Notes under the pieces: model-generated
What the model was told of the DNA's origin: nothing
What the model saw: only the letters and a program-made list of their open reading frames with translations
The model's database searches: none
Translations under genes and position numbers: made by a program
Origin: Glandiceps talaboti
Lineage: Eukaryota; Hemichordata; Enteropneusta; Spengelidae
Assembly: GCF_964340395.1 (NCBI RefSeq)
Contig: NC_135567.1
Coordinates: forward strand, 20,312,001 to 20,376,000
Reading direction: 5' to 3'
DNA: 64,000 nucleotides
Part shown: one piece after another, positions 44,603 through 54,885 of the stretch
Position numbering within the stretch: the stretch's first letter is position 1
Layout: each line of letters starts with the position of its first letter

Positions 44603-44985
44603 TAAGGCCTAACAAAAACAATTGTGTGGTTCCGATGAAACTCAATTTTAGAATAGGTGGGGTAGGGAGATTTCTTGTTTTTTAAATATTTTTTATTCAT
44701 ATGTGAGTGTCTAGTTCAGGTAGTTATGTTTTCCGTTATTTTCCATATGGTATCTGTGTTATTGGTTTCTTTTTATCAGGTGTACAACCATTACAGATTG
44801 GAACAACAATTTTATAATGCCTCAAGTTGATGTCAGTTTCCGCACCCACTGTTTCTTGCGAGATTTCACAATTTTCGCGATTTTACTGTTTTTACCGCAA
44901 GTACGTACGTAAAAATAAATATAGTGTCGGCGCGAAAAACTAGGTGGGTCGGGTAACCGGAACTAAACAATGTATTTAGGCCTAA
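44603..44985 (+). mobile_element. MITE family A, full-length copy (383 bp)
   Basis: It starts TAAGGCCTAACAAAA and ends ATTTAGGCCTAA, with the same interior as the copy at 405-779 (GTGAGTGTCTAGTTCAGG, TGATGTCAGTTTCCGC, GGGTAACCGGAACTAAACAA). Confidence 0.8.
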
Positions 44986-45049
44986 TAATTATAGCTTTTC
45001 ATCTATTTTGGTCAGAGAGCCTGTAACAGAATGTTATGACGGGTAATTT

Positions 45050-45105
45050 AACAGGTACAGGGTAATTATCAGGTACAGGGTAATTATCAGGTACAGGGTA
45101 TTATG
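45050..45105 (+). repeat. Three 18-bp units of GGTACAGGGTAATTATCA
   Basis: The unit is repeated nearly perfectly three times, in intergenic sequence. Confidence 0.85.
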
Positions 45106-45379
45106 GATTTCAATCTAACCACAGTGGGATCAGGCTTAGCTATATGTTTACGAAAACATAAAAACACAAATAAACAAATAAATAAATAAACAAATAAATA
45201 ATAACATAACATATAACCACTACAGTGGTATGACAATGGTTCCACGTATATTAAAACATATTATGATTTTTATTGCATAGAAACATTGTTCATATTTATT
45301 TGTAATTTACCCTGTCGTTCATGTTTGTCATTGTTTATCTGTTGATTGTGTGTTTGTTTGTTTGTTTAATTTGTGTATT

Positions 45380-45715
45380 TTCACAAACATAACTAATCCT
45401 GTGCCCCTGTGATAACTGTAGCCATTCTTAGGTATTCAATGTATGTACCATGGTAGCAGCCTAGGTTCTCAATCGAATTTTGTTATACCCGTTACTAAAA
45501 AGACCCCTTTACATACAAAAGCACCTGTAAATACTACTTTTCATAAACATAACTAACTAATAAGCCTCAGCCCCCTGTGATAATCATAGCCATTCTCAGG
45601 TATTCAATGTATATACCATGGTAGCGGCCTAAGTTCTCAATCGAATTTTGTTATACCCGTTACTAAAAAGACCCCTTTACATACAAAGGCACCAGTAAAT
45701 ACTACCTTAGTTTAG
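45380..45715 (+). repeat. Direct duplication of about 168 bp
   Basis: Two copies share TAGCCATTCT, GGTATTCAATGTAT, ACCATGGTAGC, GTTCTCAATCGAATTTTGTT and ACCCGTTACTAAAAAGACCC with few differences. They lie upstream of the gene starting at 46354. Confidence 0.88.
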
Positions 45716-45989
45716 AGACAATAGTTTGTTGACCTCGATGCTGGTTGACTTTTTTCCCACTCTCCAAAAGTCAAACTCAGTGAGAAGTGTCAGAATGGCT
45801 ATTGATATACTTTCACCTGATTTCACGCACCATAGAGACAGTCACGAATAGTCGTAAACTAGTCACAAATATACAATGTTTATAACCATAGCAACGTAAA
45901 TGTTTCTCTAATAACAGAAACAAAACTTTGAGCATGCTATAACAAGAGTTGTATTAAACATTATCGGTCAGTTGGAAAGTAACCGTTTG

Positions 45990-46211
45990 GTTGGCGGGGC
46001 AGTAAATGTCGTCAACTCATTTGGCGGGAAATAGTGTCGTCATATCGTTTGGTAGGAAATTATCTGCCGTTCAGATCGTTTGACGGGAAAACAACTGCCG
46101 TTCAGATCGTTTGGCGGGAAAACAAGTGTCGTCATATCATTTGTCGGGAAAATAGCTTTTGAAATTCAGTTTGGCGGGAAAATAAGTGTCGTCAGTTCAT
46201 TTCGCAGGAAA
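45990..46211 (+). promoter_or_regulatory. Array of E2F-like sites at about 30-bp spacing
   Basis: A 30-31-bp tandem repeat carries TTTGGCGGGAAA or a close variant in each unit, at 46020, 46048, 46079, 46110, 46140, 46170 and 46200, plus a weaker GTTGGCGGGGCA at 45990. Three units (46020, 46110, 46170) hold the exact TTTGGCGGGAAA, the classical E2F/DP target. The array ends 143 bp before the ATG at 46354. Cell-cycle (G1/S) control is inferred from motif and position. Confidence 0.6.
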
Positions 46212-46353
46212 GTAACAAAGTCGTTACTAGAAGTTGGACCGGGTCAAGACGGCTCCAGGAGACGACCACGATTTAGTAAATGAGTGTACACACGATACTG
46301 ACAATATTTTCAGTTTGAAAAGTAAGGAATTTCTCTGAGGATCGACACCAGAT

Positions 46354-49300
46354 ATGAAATCCATTCTTAAAGAAACACGTGTCCGTAGAATATCATTATC
46401 TCACGGAGTTGTGCGGCTTGATGAAACAGACGTTAAAATCGCACATTTGAAACATGAAAAAGCTCTGAGTGAAAACTTGCAGAGAATTGACGCCGAACAA
46501 AAGAAAGTAATCGACAAATTAGACGAAGGTAGAGAGTCCACGTACGCTACACTTAACTTTATCAATCAAACTAAGGACATAGCAAAGTCTCGTTCGAGGG
46601 TGGAATTCGCGTTGGAAACGAGACGAGAAGATGCAAGCAGAACCAGGGATGGTAGATCTCAGGTACAGATTTAATTTTAATTTTTTTTTGGTCTTTTGAT
46701 TTAATATCCAGGGAAAGAGATGCAACGGTTATTACATCGTCGTAAAGCACACGTACAGCCCCTTTTACGGCACCTTCTAAGACGATGAAAAGTACCATAA
46801 CAGATGCCAGCGTACATACTATACTTCGTTGCTACACAGCAGAAATATTTGCACTGGCTTTAATACTAGAATGGGGTATTATTTTAGAAGTCATGTCGAC
46901 GTATGTATAATATTCGTTTGTGTTATTTAGGTGAAGAGTGAAAAAAAGATCCAATATAGTTTGCTAACAATTTTGTTTGAATTCGGTGACTGGGAAACTG
47001 ACTTACACAGAAGACCCTAGCAGTTTACTGTAATTAATAACTGTAAAATATATTCTCTGAGAACTTCGACAGGTCTCTAGCTGACCAACTCCGCAGCTCC
47101 GCTACGGTTCCTTCCATATTAGGAACCCATGAGAGTGCGCGGATATTTCGTGCGCACGATACAAGAGCTAGAAAATAGACTGAAGTTACGTAGTAAATGG
47201 GGACAGAGACGTGTCGGGGCTCTCGGAGCGCATATTTCCAGAGCTGTATATAAACTGTAGTGTAACGCCCTTATCAACCACATCATTTAACAATTTAGTT
47301 CACCACTTTAACAATGATAACACGAAACTAGGCTAATAGAATGTTGTCAATACACCACTAGGCACCTTCAATTAAATTCTTTATTTGCCGTTCACGTGCG
47401 GGTAGGTTTGTCGGTCTACAGATATAGAAAAAAAATCATTTTTGCTCAAAATTTCCGCGGATTGGAAGGCAGTGTTTTATACTATTGTAAATGAAAAGAC
47501 TGTTCAAATGTCTTCAGAATAACAATTATAATAATAATAGTTGTTTTAAGACAATCAAACTTTGATATTTATATGTAGACGGTAGATTTAGGTACACTGG
47601 GTACAAAAAGATAATGAATCAACAGAAAGTGAATCTACATGACATGCTAGCATTGTGGGGTTTTCTGTTTGTTTTTTCCCTGTCTGCCTGATAGGTTTTG
47701 GGGAAAGTCAAGGATGGCAAACAAAGTATTCATTGATTGAGTCCTAGAGGTATTCACTGAATGTAGGCAATACATGTACTTCCTAATTCACAATCTGATA
47801 TAGATCAAAGTTGAGTGATCATCAATTGTATGCCTGGTCTAGCTGTAACACATTGGGCTCACTCTTCTACAATCTCTCTCTCTCTCTCCACATAGATCAA
47901 ATGAACTGAAAATCTAGCAAAATCTACTGATGGGGAAAGGTTGAACAGCACATGTCAGTAGTAATCTATCGCACACACTGACAGGCAGTAGAACTGCTGG
48001 GGATAGGGTGAACAGTGAATGTCAGTAATAATCTATCACACATTAACAGGTGGTTGTAATTGGAAGCTTTGTTCATTTTACTACAGACCTCCAGTTTGAA
48101 AGTCGTGTTAGGACACAATAATATAAGAACCCGAGATTTAATTCCATCAGCTGTAGCTAAATACAATTCAAAGTAAATCATTTAAAGGCCCATGTTTTAG
48201 TCTTAGGTTCTCACATTAGTGTATCTTATCAGTGGAGCAATCAAGGACTCTGTCGTACAAGATTTTCACATCAACTTTAATTCTAAACTAATACATTATG
48301 TTCAAACAAACTTTATGTGTATTGACATTTATTGGCATTTAGTGGTTTATTAACTGTGTACGTCTTTAACAATACTAGTATATGTTCACAACAGTTAGAC
48401 TATATTGTTGTTATCTAGTGACACAAGAAAGCTATTGTATCCCGTTCTATTGTATTGAAGTAGTCAGTTGATTACTTTAAGTTTAACCCTGTCACCTTGA
48501 CAACACCGTCATTGTCCAATCAGAGTCTATCATTTCATGCTTCATTTGACGTTGCTGTTTTTTTTCTTTACTAATCCTTCAGCCAAAACATGGTACAAAT
48601 TTGCACAAATTATTTTGTTCAAACTCAATTCATAAGTTCTGATTGCGTGGAAACGAAAAAAAAGTTTGCCATTAAGGACAATTTTATATTAGCTAGTGCT
48701 ACAACTTAGATATTCACTTGTACTGAAAATTAATGATTTGACCAAAGATAGATTAGATTAGATTAGATTAGATTAGATTAGATTAGATTAGATTAGATTA
48801 GATTTACCTGTCCTGAAAGTTAACAACTAGATCAAAGATATCTACATGGTAATAGACTAGATTAGATTAGATTAGATTAGACTAAATTGAAAATTAACGA
48901 CTTGACCAAAGATATCTACACAGCAATAGATTAGATTAGTTTAGTTTAGATTAGATTAGATTAGATTAGATTAGATTCACCTGTCCTAAATATATTAATG
49001 ACTTGATGGAGGATATCTACATGGCAATAGATTAGATTAGAATAGATTAGATTAGATTATATTAGATTATTGGAAGACTCCCCACTATCCAAGAGGAAAG
49101 CCCTATCACTTAGCATTGCAGTTACTTTTACCATCTCCCATTGTCTACACAGTATGCTGAAATGTAAGTTTTGTCCACTGTAATACTGACTGTTTTCCCC
49201 TGTCACTCATAAACCAACAAATTTAAATACCCTTCCACTGAGAAAATTGTGTACGAACAGATTTTTAAATGAACAGCTTTGTTTGCTGCACCTGAAACTT

Positions 49301-50865
49301 TGACATCATATAAATGTAATATCTTACAGGTGAGAAGAATTAGCCAAATAGTGCCCGTTGTGACAGATACCATAGAAACGGTTCCAACCAAATTAATTAA
49401 TAGAGAAGGAACCAAACCAATGGTTACAACATCAGCCAATAACAGAGGAGAATGGCGACAACTGTCAGCAGCATCAACCAATCACAGTCAAGAATCCAGG
49501 TCGGTGTCTTCAGTGTCAACCAACACCAGAAGGGAAAGTAGACCACTGTCTGCAGGATCAGCCAATTACAGTCGAGAATCCAGACCAATTTTGTCTTCAT
49601 CAACCAATCACAGTCGAGAATCCAGGCCAATGTCATCAACCTCAACAAGTAACAGTCACGAACCCAGACCAATGTCTGCAGCTTCAACCAATCACAGAGA
49701 GGAATTCAGACCAATGCCTTCAGCATCAACCAATTACAAAGGGGAAGCAAGACAACTGTCTGCAGCTTCAACCAATCACAGTGGACAATTCAGACGAATG
49801 TCTTCAGCATTGATTATCCATAGACCTGAATCTAGACCAGTGTCTGCTAGTTGTTATCCCAGAAGTACGTCATCAGGGATTGGACAGCTTCCTCTGCCAA
49901 AACTTGATAGGAGTGCACCTGTGCTCCAAGGATTTGACAGAAGTACAGCTGTGCTCCAAGGATTTGGGAAAAGTGTTCATCAGCTACAAACTAGGAAATG
50001 TTTTGGCGGCGGGTCGACTCTAAGTAGGGATGCAAAAATGAGAAGGAAACCAGGAATTTGTGTTGGAAACCGCAGACTACGACAGCTAAATATGATGTTC
50101 AAAATAGAATCTGCAGCGCCACCTACCGACATAAGTACACATCTTCCGCTTCCATCCAGGAAAACATTTGATCGTCTGGGCCAGCTGGGGACACGTAAAA
50201 GTATTAACATTGATTCTCATTTATCGTTTCACAAATACAACAGTGGAAACCCATCTTCTATCTTTAACATTCAAAATGAAAATTCACAGCTTGACTGTAC
50301 GACTGAGGCAACAGAAACCTTTTCTCCATGGAGTACTCAGGAAAGCATGTTGGATGGTATTTTCCCGACTGAACTTGAAGATGGAGAAATGGAGCAAAGT
50401 CTTCCTTATCGGACAAGATGTCGGTCACGTAGAGAACTAAAAGTTTTGACTAATGTGGACGCCATAATTGAGTTTGAAAAGAAGGAAGTGTTTGCTGAGA
50501 TACGTAGAAAGGGGCAAATAAAACTACTTGTACAGGAAGGACAGTTGAAGCAGAAAATTTCATCTTTTTATGAAAATTTGGATACATTTATGGATGAAGC
50601 CAGTCATTCTCAGGAACCATGGAAACGAGGAGTAAAACGCAGACCAATACCTTTCATATTCTATAGCAATATGGCCCCTAAGACATCGAAGAGTACAACA
50701 TTTAGACCCCCTAGCATACCAGTCAATACGCCAGCAGTGAGGCCCACTAGTACACCGATAAAGGATACACATGGAAATAGGTCCTCTAGTAGCACACCTA
50801 TCGATAAAAGAACACTGAGTCCAACAAGCGGCAGCGACTCTAATCAGTTATTCAAATATTCTTAA
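46354..50865 (+). CDS. Uncharacterised protein with ten 14-residue RxxS repeats
   Basis: Two exons, 46354-46662 and 49330-50865, join in phase for 614 aa. Residues 1-103 (exon 1) are charged and helical, probably coiled-coil (KIAHLKHEKALSENLQ, DAEQKKVIDKLDEG). Residues about 140-279 are ten tandem 14-residue units of the type NHSRESRPMSSTST, most with an Arg-x-x-Ser kinase-like motif; this part is likely disordered. The C-terminal half has a conserved-looking helical stretch (RSRRELKVLTNVDAII, EFEKKEVFAEIRRKGQI, LKQKISSFYENLDTFM, about residues 463-525) and a Ser/Thr/Pro-rich tail. I do not recognise the family. The E2F-like array upstream suggests proliferating-cell expression, and the coiled coil plus disordered phospho-repeat layout would suit a cytoskeletal or centrosomal protein, but that is a guess. 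Confidence 0.72.
46663..48740. other. Intron 1 of the RxxS-repeat gene, first part
   Basis: Mostly unique sequence. One diverged unit of the 52-bp minisatellite family of 6735-7047 is at about 48182-48235, and a (CT)n tract near 47873-47887. No other gene or element was recognised. Confidence 0.45.
48747..49068 (+). repeat. (GATTA)n pentanucleotide array
   Basis: Runs of GATTA/TTAGA units separated by copies of a segment of about 75 bp (ACTTGACCAAAGATATCTAC, GGCAATAGATTAG). It is thus a compound minisatellite with a pentanucleotide core, in intron 1 of the RxxS-repeat gene. Confidence 0.92.
49438..49857 (+). repeat. In-frame 42-bp coding minisatellite, ten units
   Basis: DNA units contain TCAACCAATCACAGTC and GAATCCAGACCAATGTCT and encode the 14-residue repeats of the 614-aa protein. 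Units differ mostly at first and second codon positions outside Arg and Ser, so the array has diverged while keeping its frame. Confidence 0.9.
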
Positions 50866-51077
50866 ATGATGTTTGGACACAAATGTACTCATATACTATT
50901 CTTGCAAACCAGAGCTGTTATTTCTTCCATGACACTGCGAACCTGTTGACGGTGTGTTTTGGACGGTGCCATAAAAGAGGTTGTGGTTTGCGATGATGTC
51001 ATATATGAAAGTATGGCGACGGTTCTAGTAGAACAAAAACCATGAAACCTGAGACAAATGTTGCCTGGCTGTTAGTA

Positions 51078-51512
51078 TTCTTTTATGCAAATTAGATAAA
51101 TGAGTATTCAGATATTCAAATTTATGATAATGACTTGTCATATCTTGCACTCTATAGCTAAAGTGGTAATTAGTATTTTATGTGAATTAGATCAATAAGT
51201 ATTCAGATATTCAAATTTATGAGTTATCACTTAAAATATTAATTACCTCCACATAGAGCATTCATAATATGTATCCATTTATGCTAATTAGATCAATAAG
51301 TATGCAAATATTCAAATTTATGATAATGAGTTATCACCTAGAATATTAATTCCCTTCACAGAGCATTCATAACACATTCATTTATGCTAATTAGATAAAT
51401 AAGTATGCAAATATTCAAATTTATGATGAGCTATCACTTTGAATATTAATTGCCTCCACAAAGAGCATTCATAACACATTCATTTATGCTAATTATATCA
51501 ATAAGTAAAATA
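51078..51512 (+). repeat. Tandem repeat of about 110 bp, four copies
   Basis: Units contain TTATGCTAATTAGATCAATA, AGTATGCAAATATTCAAATT, TATGATAATGAG and CATTCATAACACATTCAT. It lies downstream of the RxxS-repeat gene, in the probable 3' untranslated region. Confidence 0.85.
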
Positions 51513-51652
51513 ATTTTTTTTTTACACATTTTAAAAATGTTACGGTTACAAACAAGGATTTGGTATATATGTTGTATAGTAGAGTTGTTATAATTCCCTA
51601 ATCAGTCCGACATTTCTAAAAGGGAAGTATACCTTGTGAATTCACTATATTT

Positions 51653-51658
51653 AATAAA
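51653..51658 (+). terminator. Candidate poly(A) signal for the RxxS-repeat gene
   Basis: AATAAA lies 788 bp past the stop codon, with a second CAATAAA near 51676. Confidence 0.35.
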
Positions 51659-52589
51659 GACTTGGATGTTAAATGCAATAAAATGCTTTGGTTTCATTCA
51701 TTTTGACTTCTCAATGTGGAGATGGCATTGATCAGAATGTAGGCGAAAGTGATGTACTGACCTTGCTAAGCAATAGGCCTTTCCAAAATATGCCACATGG
51801 TGGCGCTCTACTTCCTGTCTGTGTGTACATTGGGGGTATACATGGTATAGGTTACTTGGTTAATCATAGAGTACTGCTGCTTTCCTCTGAACAATACAAA
51901 AAGCATCCTAGTCTAGCTGCTAGACCTCAGATGTTCTTCCGATACAATACAACACACGATCAAACATCACTATCAAGGATGCAACAAGCCCTCACTCTGA
52001 ACTTCGTTTGCTTATCGTATAGGAAGAAAGCCCGAACATCTAGCAGCATGACTAAAAGCATCCCTGAGTTACATTTCTACAGAATTGCAAGGGACAAAGC
52101 TCTTAATTAAGAAACGGTACAGTGAGGTGATGATACCCCCAATTTGAGCGAGGGCACTGTATTCTCAATTTCCTGTTTGCAGTCTGCAATGGCCTATTGC
52201 CATTCAAGTATCATCAGCTGTTTATATTGTTACACTGTTACAACATTAACAACAGGAAGTTGCCTAGCAAGGCCCGTATGTCACTTCCTCCTAAGTTCTG
52301 ATCAATACCTGTCTATGTTCTGCAGAAAACAGAATCTGGAAATGTTTGTCACAAACTTGTGAGATGTGAGAGATTGCAGTGTGATGTTTACAATCTCAAA
52401 TGTTCCAAGTCAAATATGCTATCTTTAGCTGTCCTGAAAGTACAAGTGGTCAATATGTATCTATGTATAGGAATGATGATGTCATCATGTTGTGTAAAGT
52501 ATGAATGTTTATGTCACCATTGCTTAGCAACAGTGGAAAGATTTAAAACAAATATCATTTTGCTTTTCAGTGATACTGAACGTACTTAT

Positions 52590-52876
52590 CAAAAATGCAC
52601 ACACACACAGAACAGACACAGACAGAAACACACACAGACACAAACATGCACACATACACACACAAACACAGAACAGACACAAACACAGACAGACACAAAC
52701 ACACACACAACACAAACACACAAACAAACAAACGCACACAACACAAACACACACACATACACACAAACACAAACAAACAAACAAACAAACAAACACAAAC
52801 AGACACACACACAAACACAAACAAACAAACACAAACAAACAAACACACACACACACACACACACAAACACACACAT
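52590..52876. repeat. CA-rich microsatellite with (ACAAACA)n
   Basis: About 285 bp of ACAC, ACAA and AGAC units. Long Thr/His/Gln and Cys/Val frames are artefacts. Confidence 0.95.
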
Positions 52877-53084
52877 GTAATGGCAGCAGGCCAATAATTC
52901 AAATGTTCACTTCAAAATTCAACAAACATCTATGGTTGTTTATAGATTTGATCATAATTTTAATTCAATGTTGGTAATATAGCAACCATTTTTATAATAA
53001 AAAAAGTTATTAAATCTGAGATAAAAGAAATCAATATTAGTATATCAACATAACACCCTAGCAGAGAATGTTGAAATAAAGATA

Positions 53085-53390
53085 AAAGATATAATGCCGT
53101 CTGATTAAAGTCCAGGTGGAAATTTGCCGATTTACACACAGGAGTGTTGGGGTCCCATGCTACGATAAATATATAATGCCGTCTGATTAAAGTCCTGGTG
53201 GAAATTTGCCAATTTACACACATGGGTGTTGTGGTCCCATGCTACAATAAATATATAATGCCATCTGATTAAAGTCCAGGTGGAAATTTGCCAATTTACA
53301 CACAGGAGTGTTGGGGTCCCATGCTATGATAAATATATAATGCCGTCTGATTAAAGTCCTGGTGGCAATTTACACACATGCTACGAAAAC
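53085..53390 (+). repeat. About 82-bp minisatellite, four copies
   Basis: Units begin TATAATGCCGTCTGATTAAA and contain GGTGGAAATTTGCCAATTTA and GGTCCCATGCTAC. Landmarks are at 53089, 53170, 53252 and 53335; the last unit is shortened. Confidence 0.9.
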
Positions 53391-53640
53391 TCAACCAGTA
53401 ACTAGGTACATGAATATTAAAAAGAAGTTTGTTTCTGAGCAAAAATATGACATTGAACTTATTTGAGGATGTTTACTTCAAAGGGACACTGAGAATATGA
53501 ATGTATGAGTTTTGGTACTGTACTTATTGTCTGTAAGGTATGCCAAGTGATGGGGCGCCCTCACACATCAGTCGCTGGTGAGGCCGGAACGGCAAGACAT
53601 ATCTTCCAGTCTACTATACTTAATACAGAAGCTCATTTTA

Positions 53641-54009
53641 AAGTGGCCATATGGATGAGGATTGGGTATTTATTTTGAGTTTTTAAATTATAAAACAATT
53701 TGTATCATTGCTTCCTACTTGAAAAATCAATGTGAAACAACATTGACAAAGTCTGTGTTTGTAACTCAATAAATTGTAAAAAAACATATTAAATATGTAA
53801 AATGATCATTATTGTACATACAATAACAATTTTTTTTTTTTTTTTTTTTTTTTTACAGTTTTTAGCTTTTTTGCAATGTATTGAGTTACAAACATAGTCT
53901 TGGTCAATGTTGTTTCACATTATTATTTCAAGTAGGAAGCCATGATAAAATTATTTTATAAATTAAAAATCCCAATAAAGACTAAATCCTCATCTATATG
54001 GCCACTTTT
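53641..54009. mobile_element. MITE family B, full copy (about 370 bp)
   Basis: The left end is GTGGCCATATGGATGAGGAT and the right end its inverse. Arms contain GCTTCCTACTTGAAAAATCA and the inverse. A long T run (53830-53853) marks the centre. Confidence 0.85.
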
Positions 54010-54067
54010 AAAGTGCTCATTCTTTGGAAATGATACAAACATATTTTCTTATCAAATGCACAATACA

Positions 54068-54238
54068 GGCAACTGACACAACATATAATTTATTCATAGT
54101 TTTCTGACTAATCAGAGGGAACATATAATTCATTCATGGTTTTCTGACCAATTGGAGGGAACATATAATTTATTCATAGTTTTCTGACCAATCGGGGAAC
54201 ATATAATTTATTCATAGTTTTCTGACCAATCAGAGTGA
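54068..54238 (+). repeat. About 40-bp tandem repeat, four copies
   Basis: Units read GAACATATAATTTATTCATA then GTTTTCTGACCAATC. They lie between family B and the zinc-finger gene end. The same GTTTTCTGACCAATC word, inverted, occurs near 13905 in TXNL1 intron 2. Confidence 0.88.
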
Positions 54239-54374
54239 ACCTTGAAACCTTTGTCATAGACATACCCCCCCCCTTTCCCCCAACATTTCAATTTAATAAT
54301 TCATATTCTGAAATTCGTATGAGAAATATGGTTTGCCATCGATTCTGCATGTGTGTCTTTATTAATATTGAATG

Positions 54375-54885
54375 TCATACTTCTTCCTTGGTTCAACGGT
54401 TGCTATGGCAGCATGTCTCCTTATCGTATGATGTCATATTTTTTCCTTGGTTCAACGGTTGCTATGGCAGCATGTCTCCTTATCGAATGATGTCATATTA
54501 TTTCCTTGGTTCAATGGTTGCTATGGCAACATGTCACCTTATCGAATGATGTCATATTATTTCCTTGGTTCAATGGTTGCTATGGCAACATGTCTCCTTA
54601 TCGAATGATGTCATATTATTTCCTTGGTTCAATGGTTGCTATGGCAGCATGTCTCCTTATCGAATGATGTCATATTTTTTCCTTGGTTCAATGGTTGCTA
54701 TGGCAGCATGTCTCCTTATCGTATGATGTCATATATTATTTTCTTGGTTCAACAGTTGCCATGGCAGCATGTCACCTTATCGAATGATGTCATATTTTTT
54801 CCTTGGTTCAACGGTTGCTATGGCAGCATGTCTCCTCATCGTATGATGTCATATTTTTTCCTTGGTTCAACGGGTGCAATAGCGG
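54375..54885 (-). repeat. About 60-bp minisatellite overlapping the stop codon of the zinc-finger gene
   Basis: About nine units of TTCCTTGGTTCAACGGTTGC then TATGGCAGCATGTCTCC and TTATCGTATGATGTCATA. The unit nearest the gene is the last coding part: read on the minus strand it encodes AAIAPVEPRKKYDIIR and the stop. The array then extends about 460 bp beyond the stop. Confidence 0.9.

Noticed and set aside
48747-49068. GATTA runs considered as telomere-like repeats
   Set aside because: The unit is 5 bp (TTAGA), not TTAGGG, and is interrupted by a 75-bp segment; it is an ordinary compound satellite.
51688-52110. 140-aa frame downstream of the RxxS-repeat gene
   Set aside because: No ATG near its start beyond chance, no domain, and it follows poly(A) signals; treated as intergenic.
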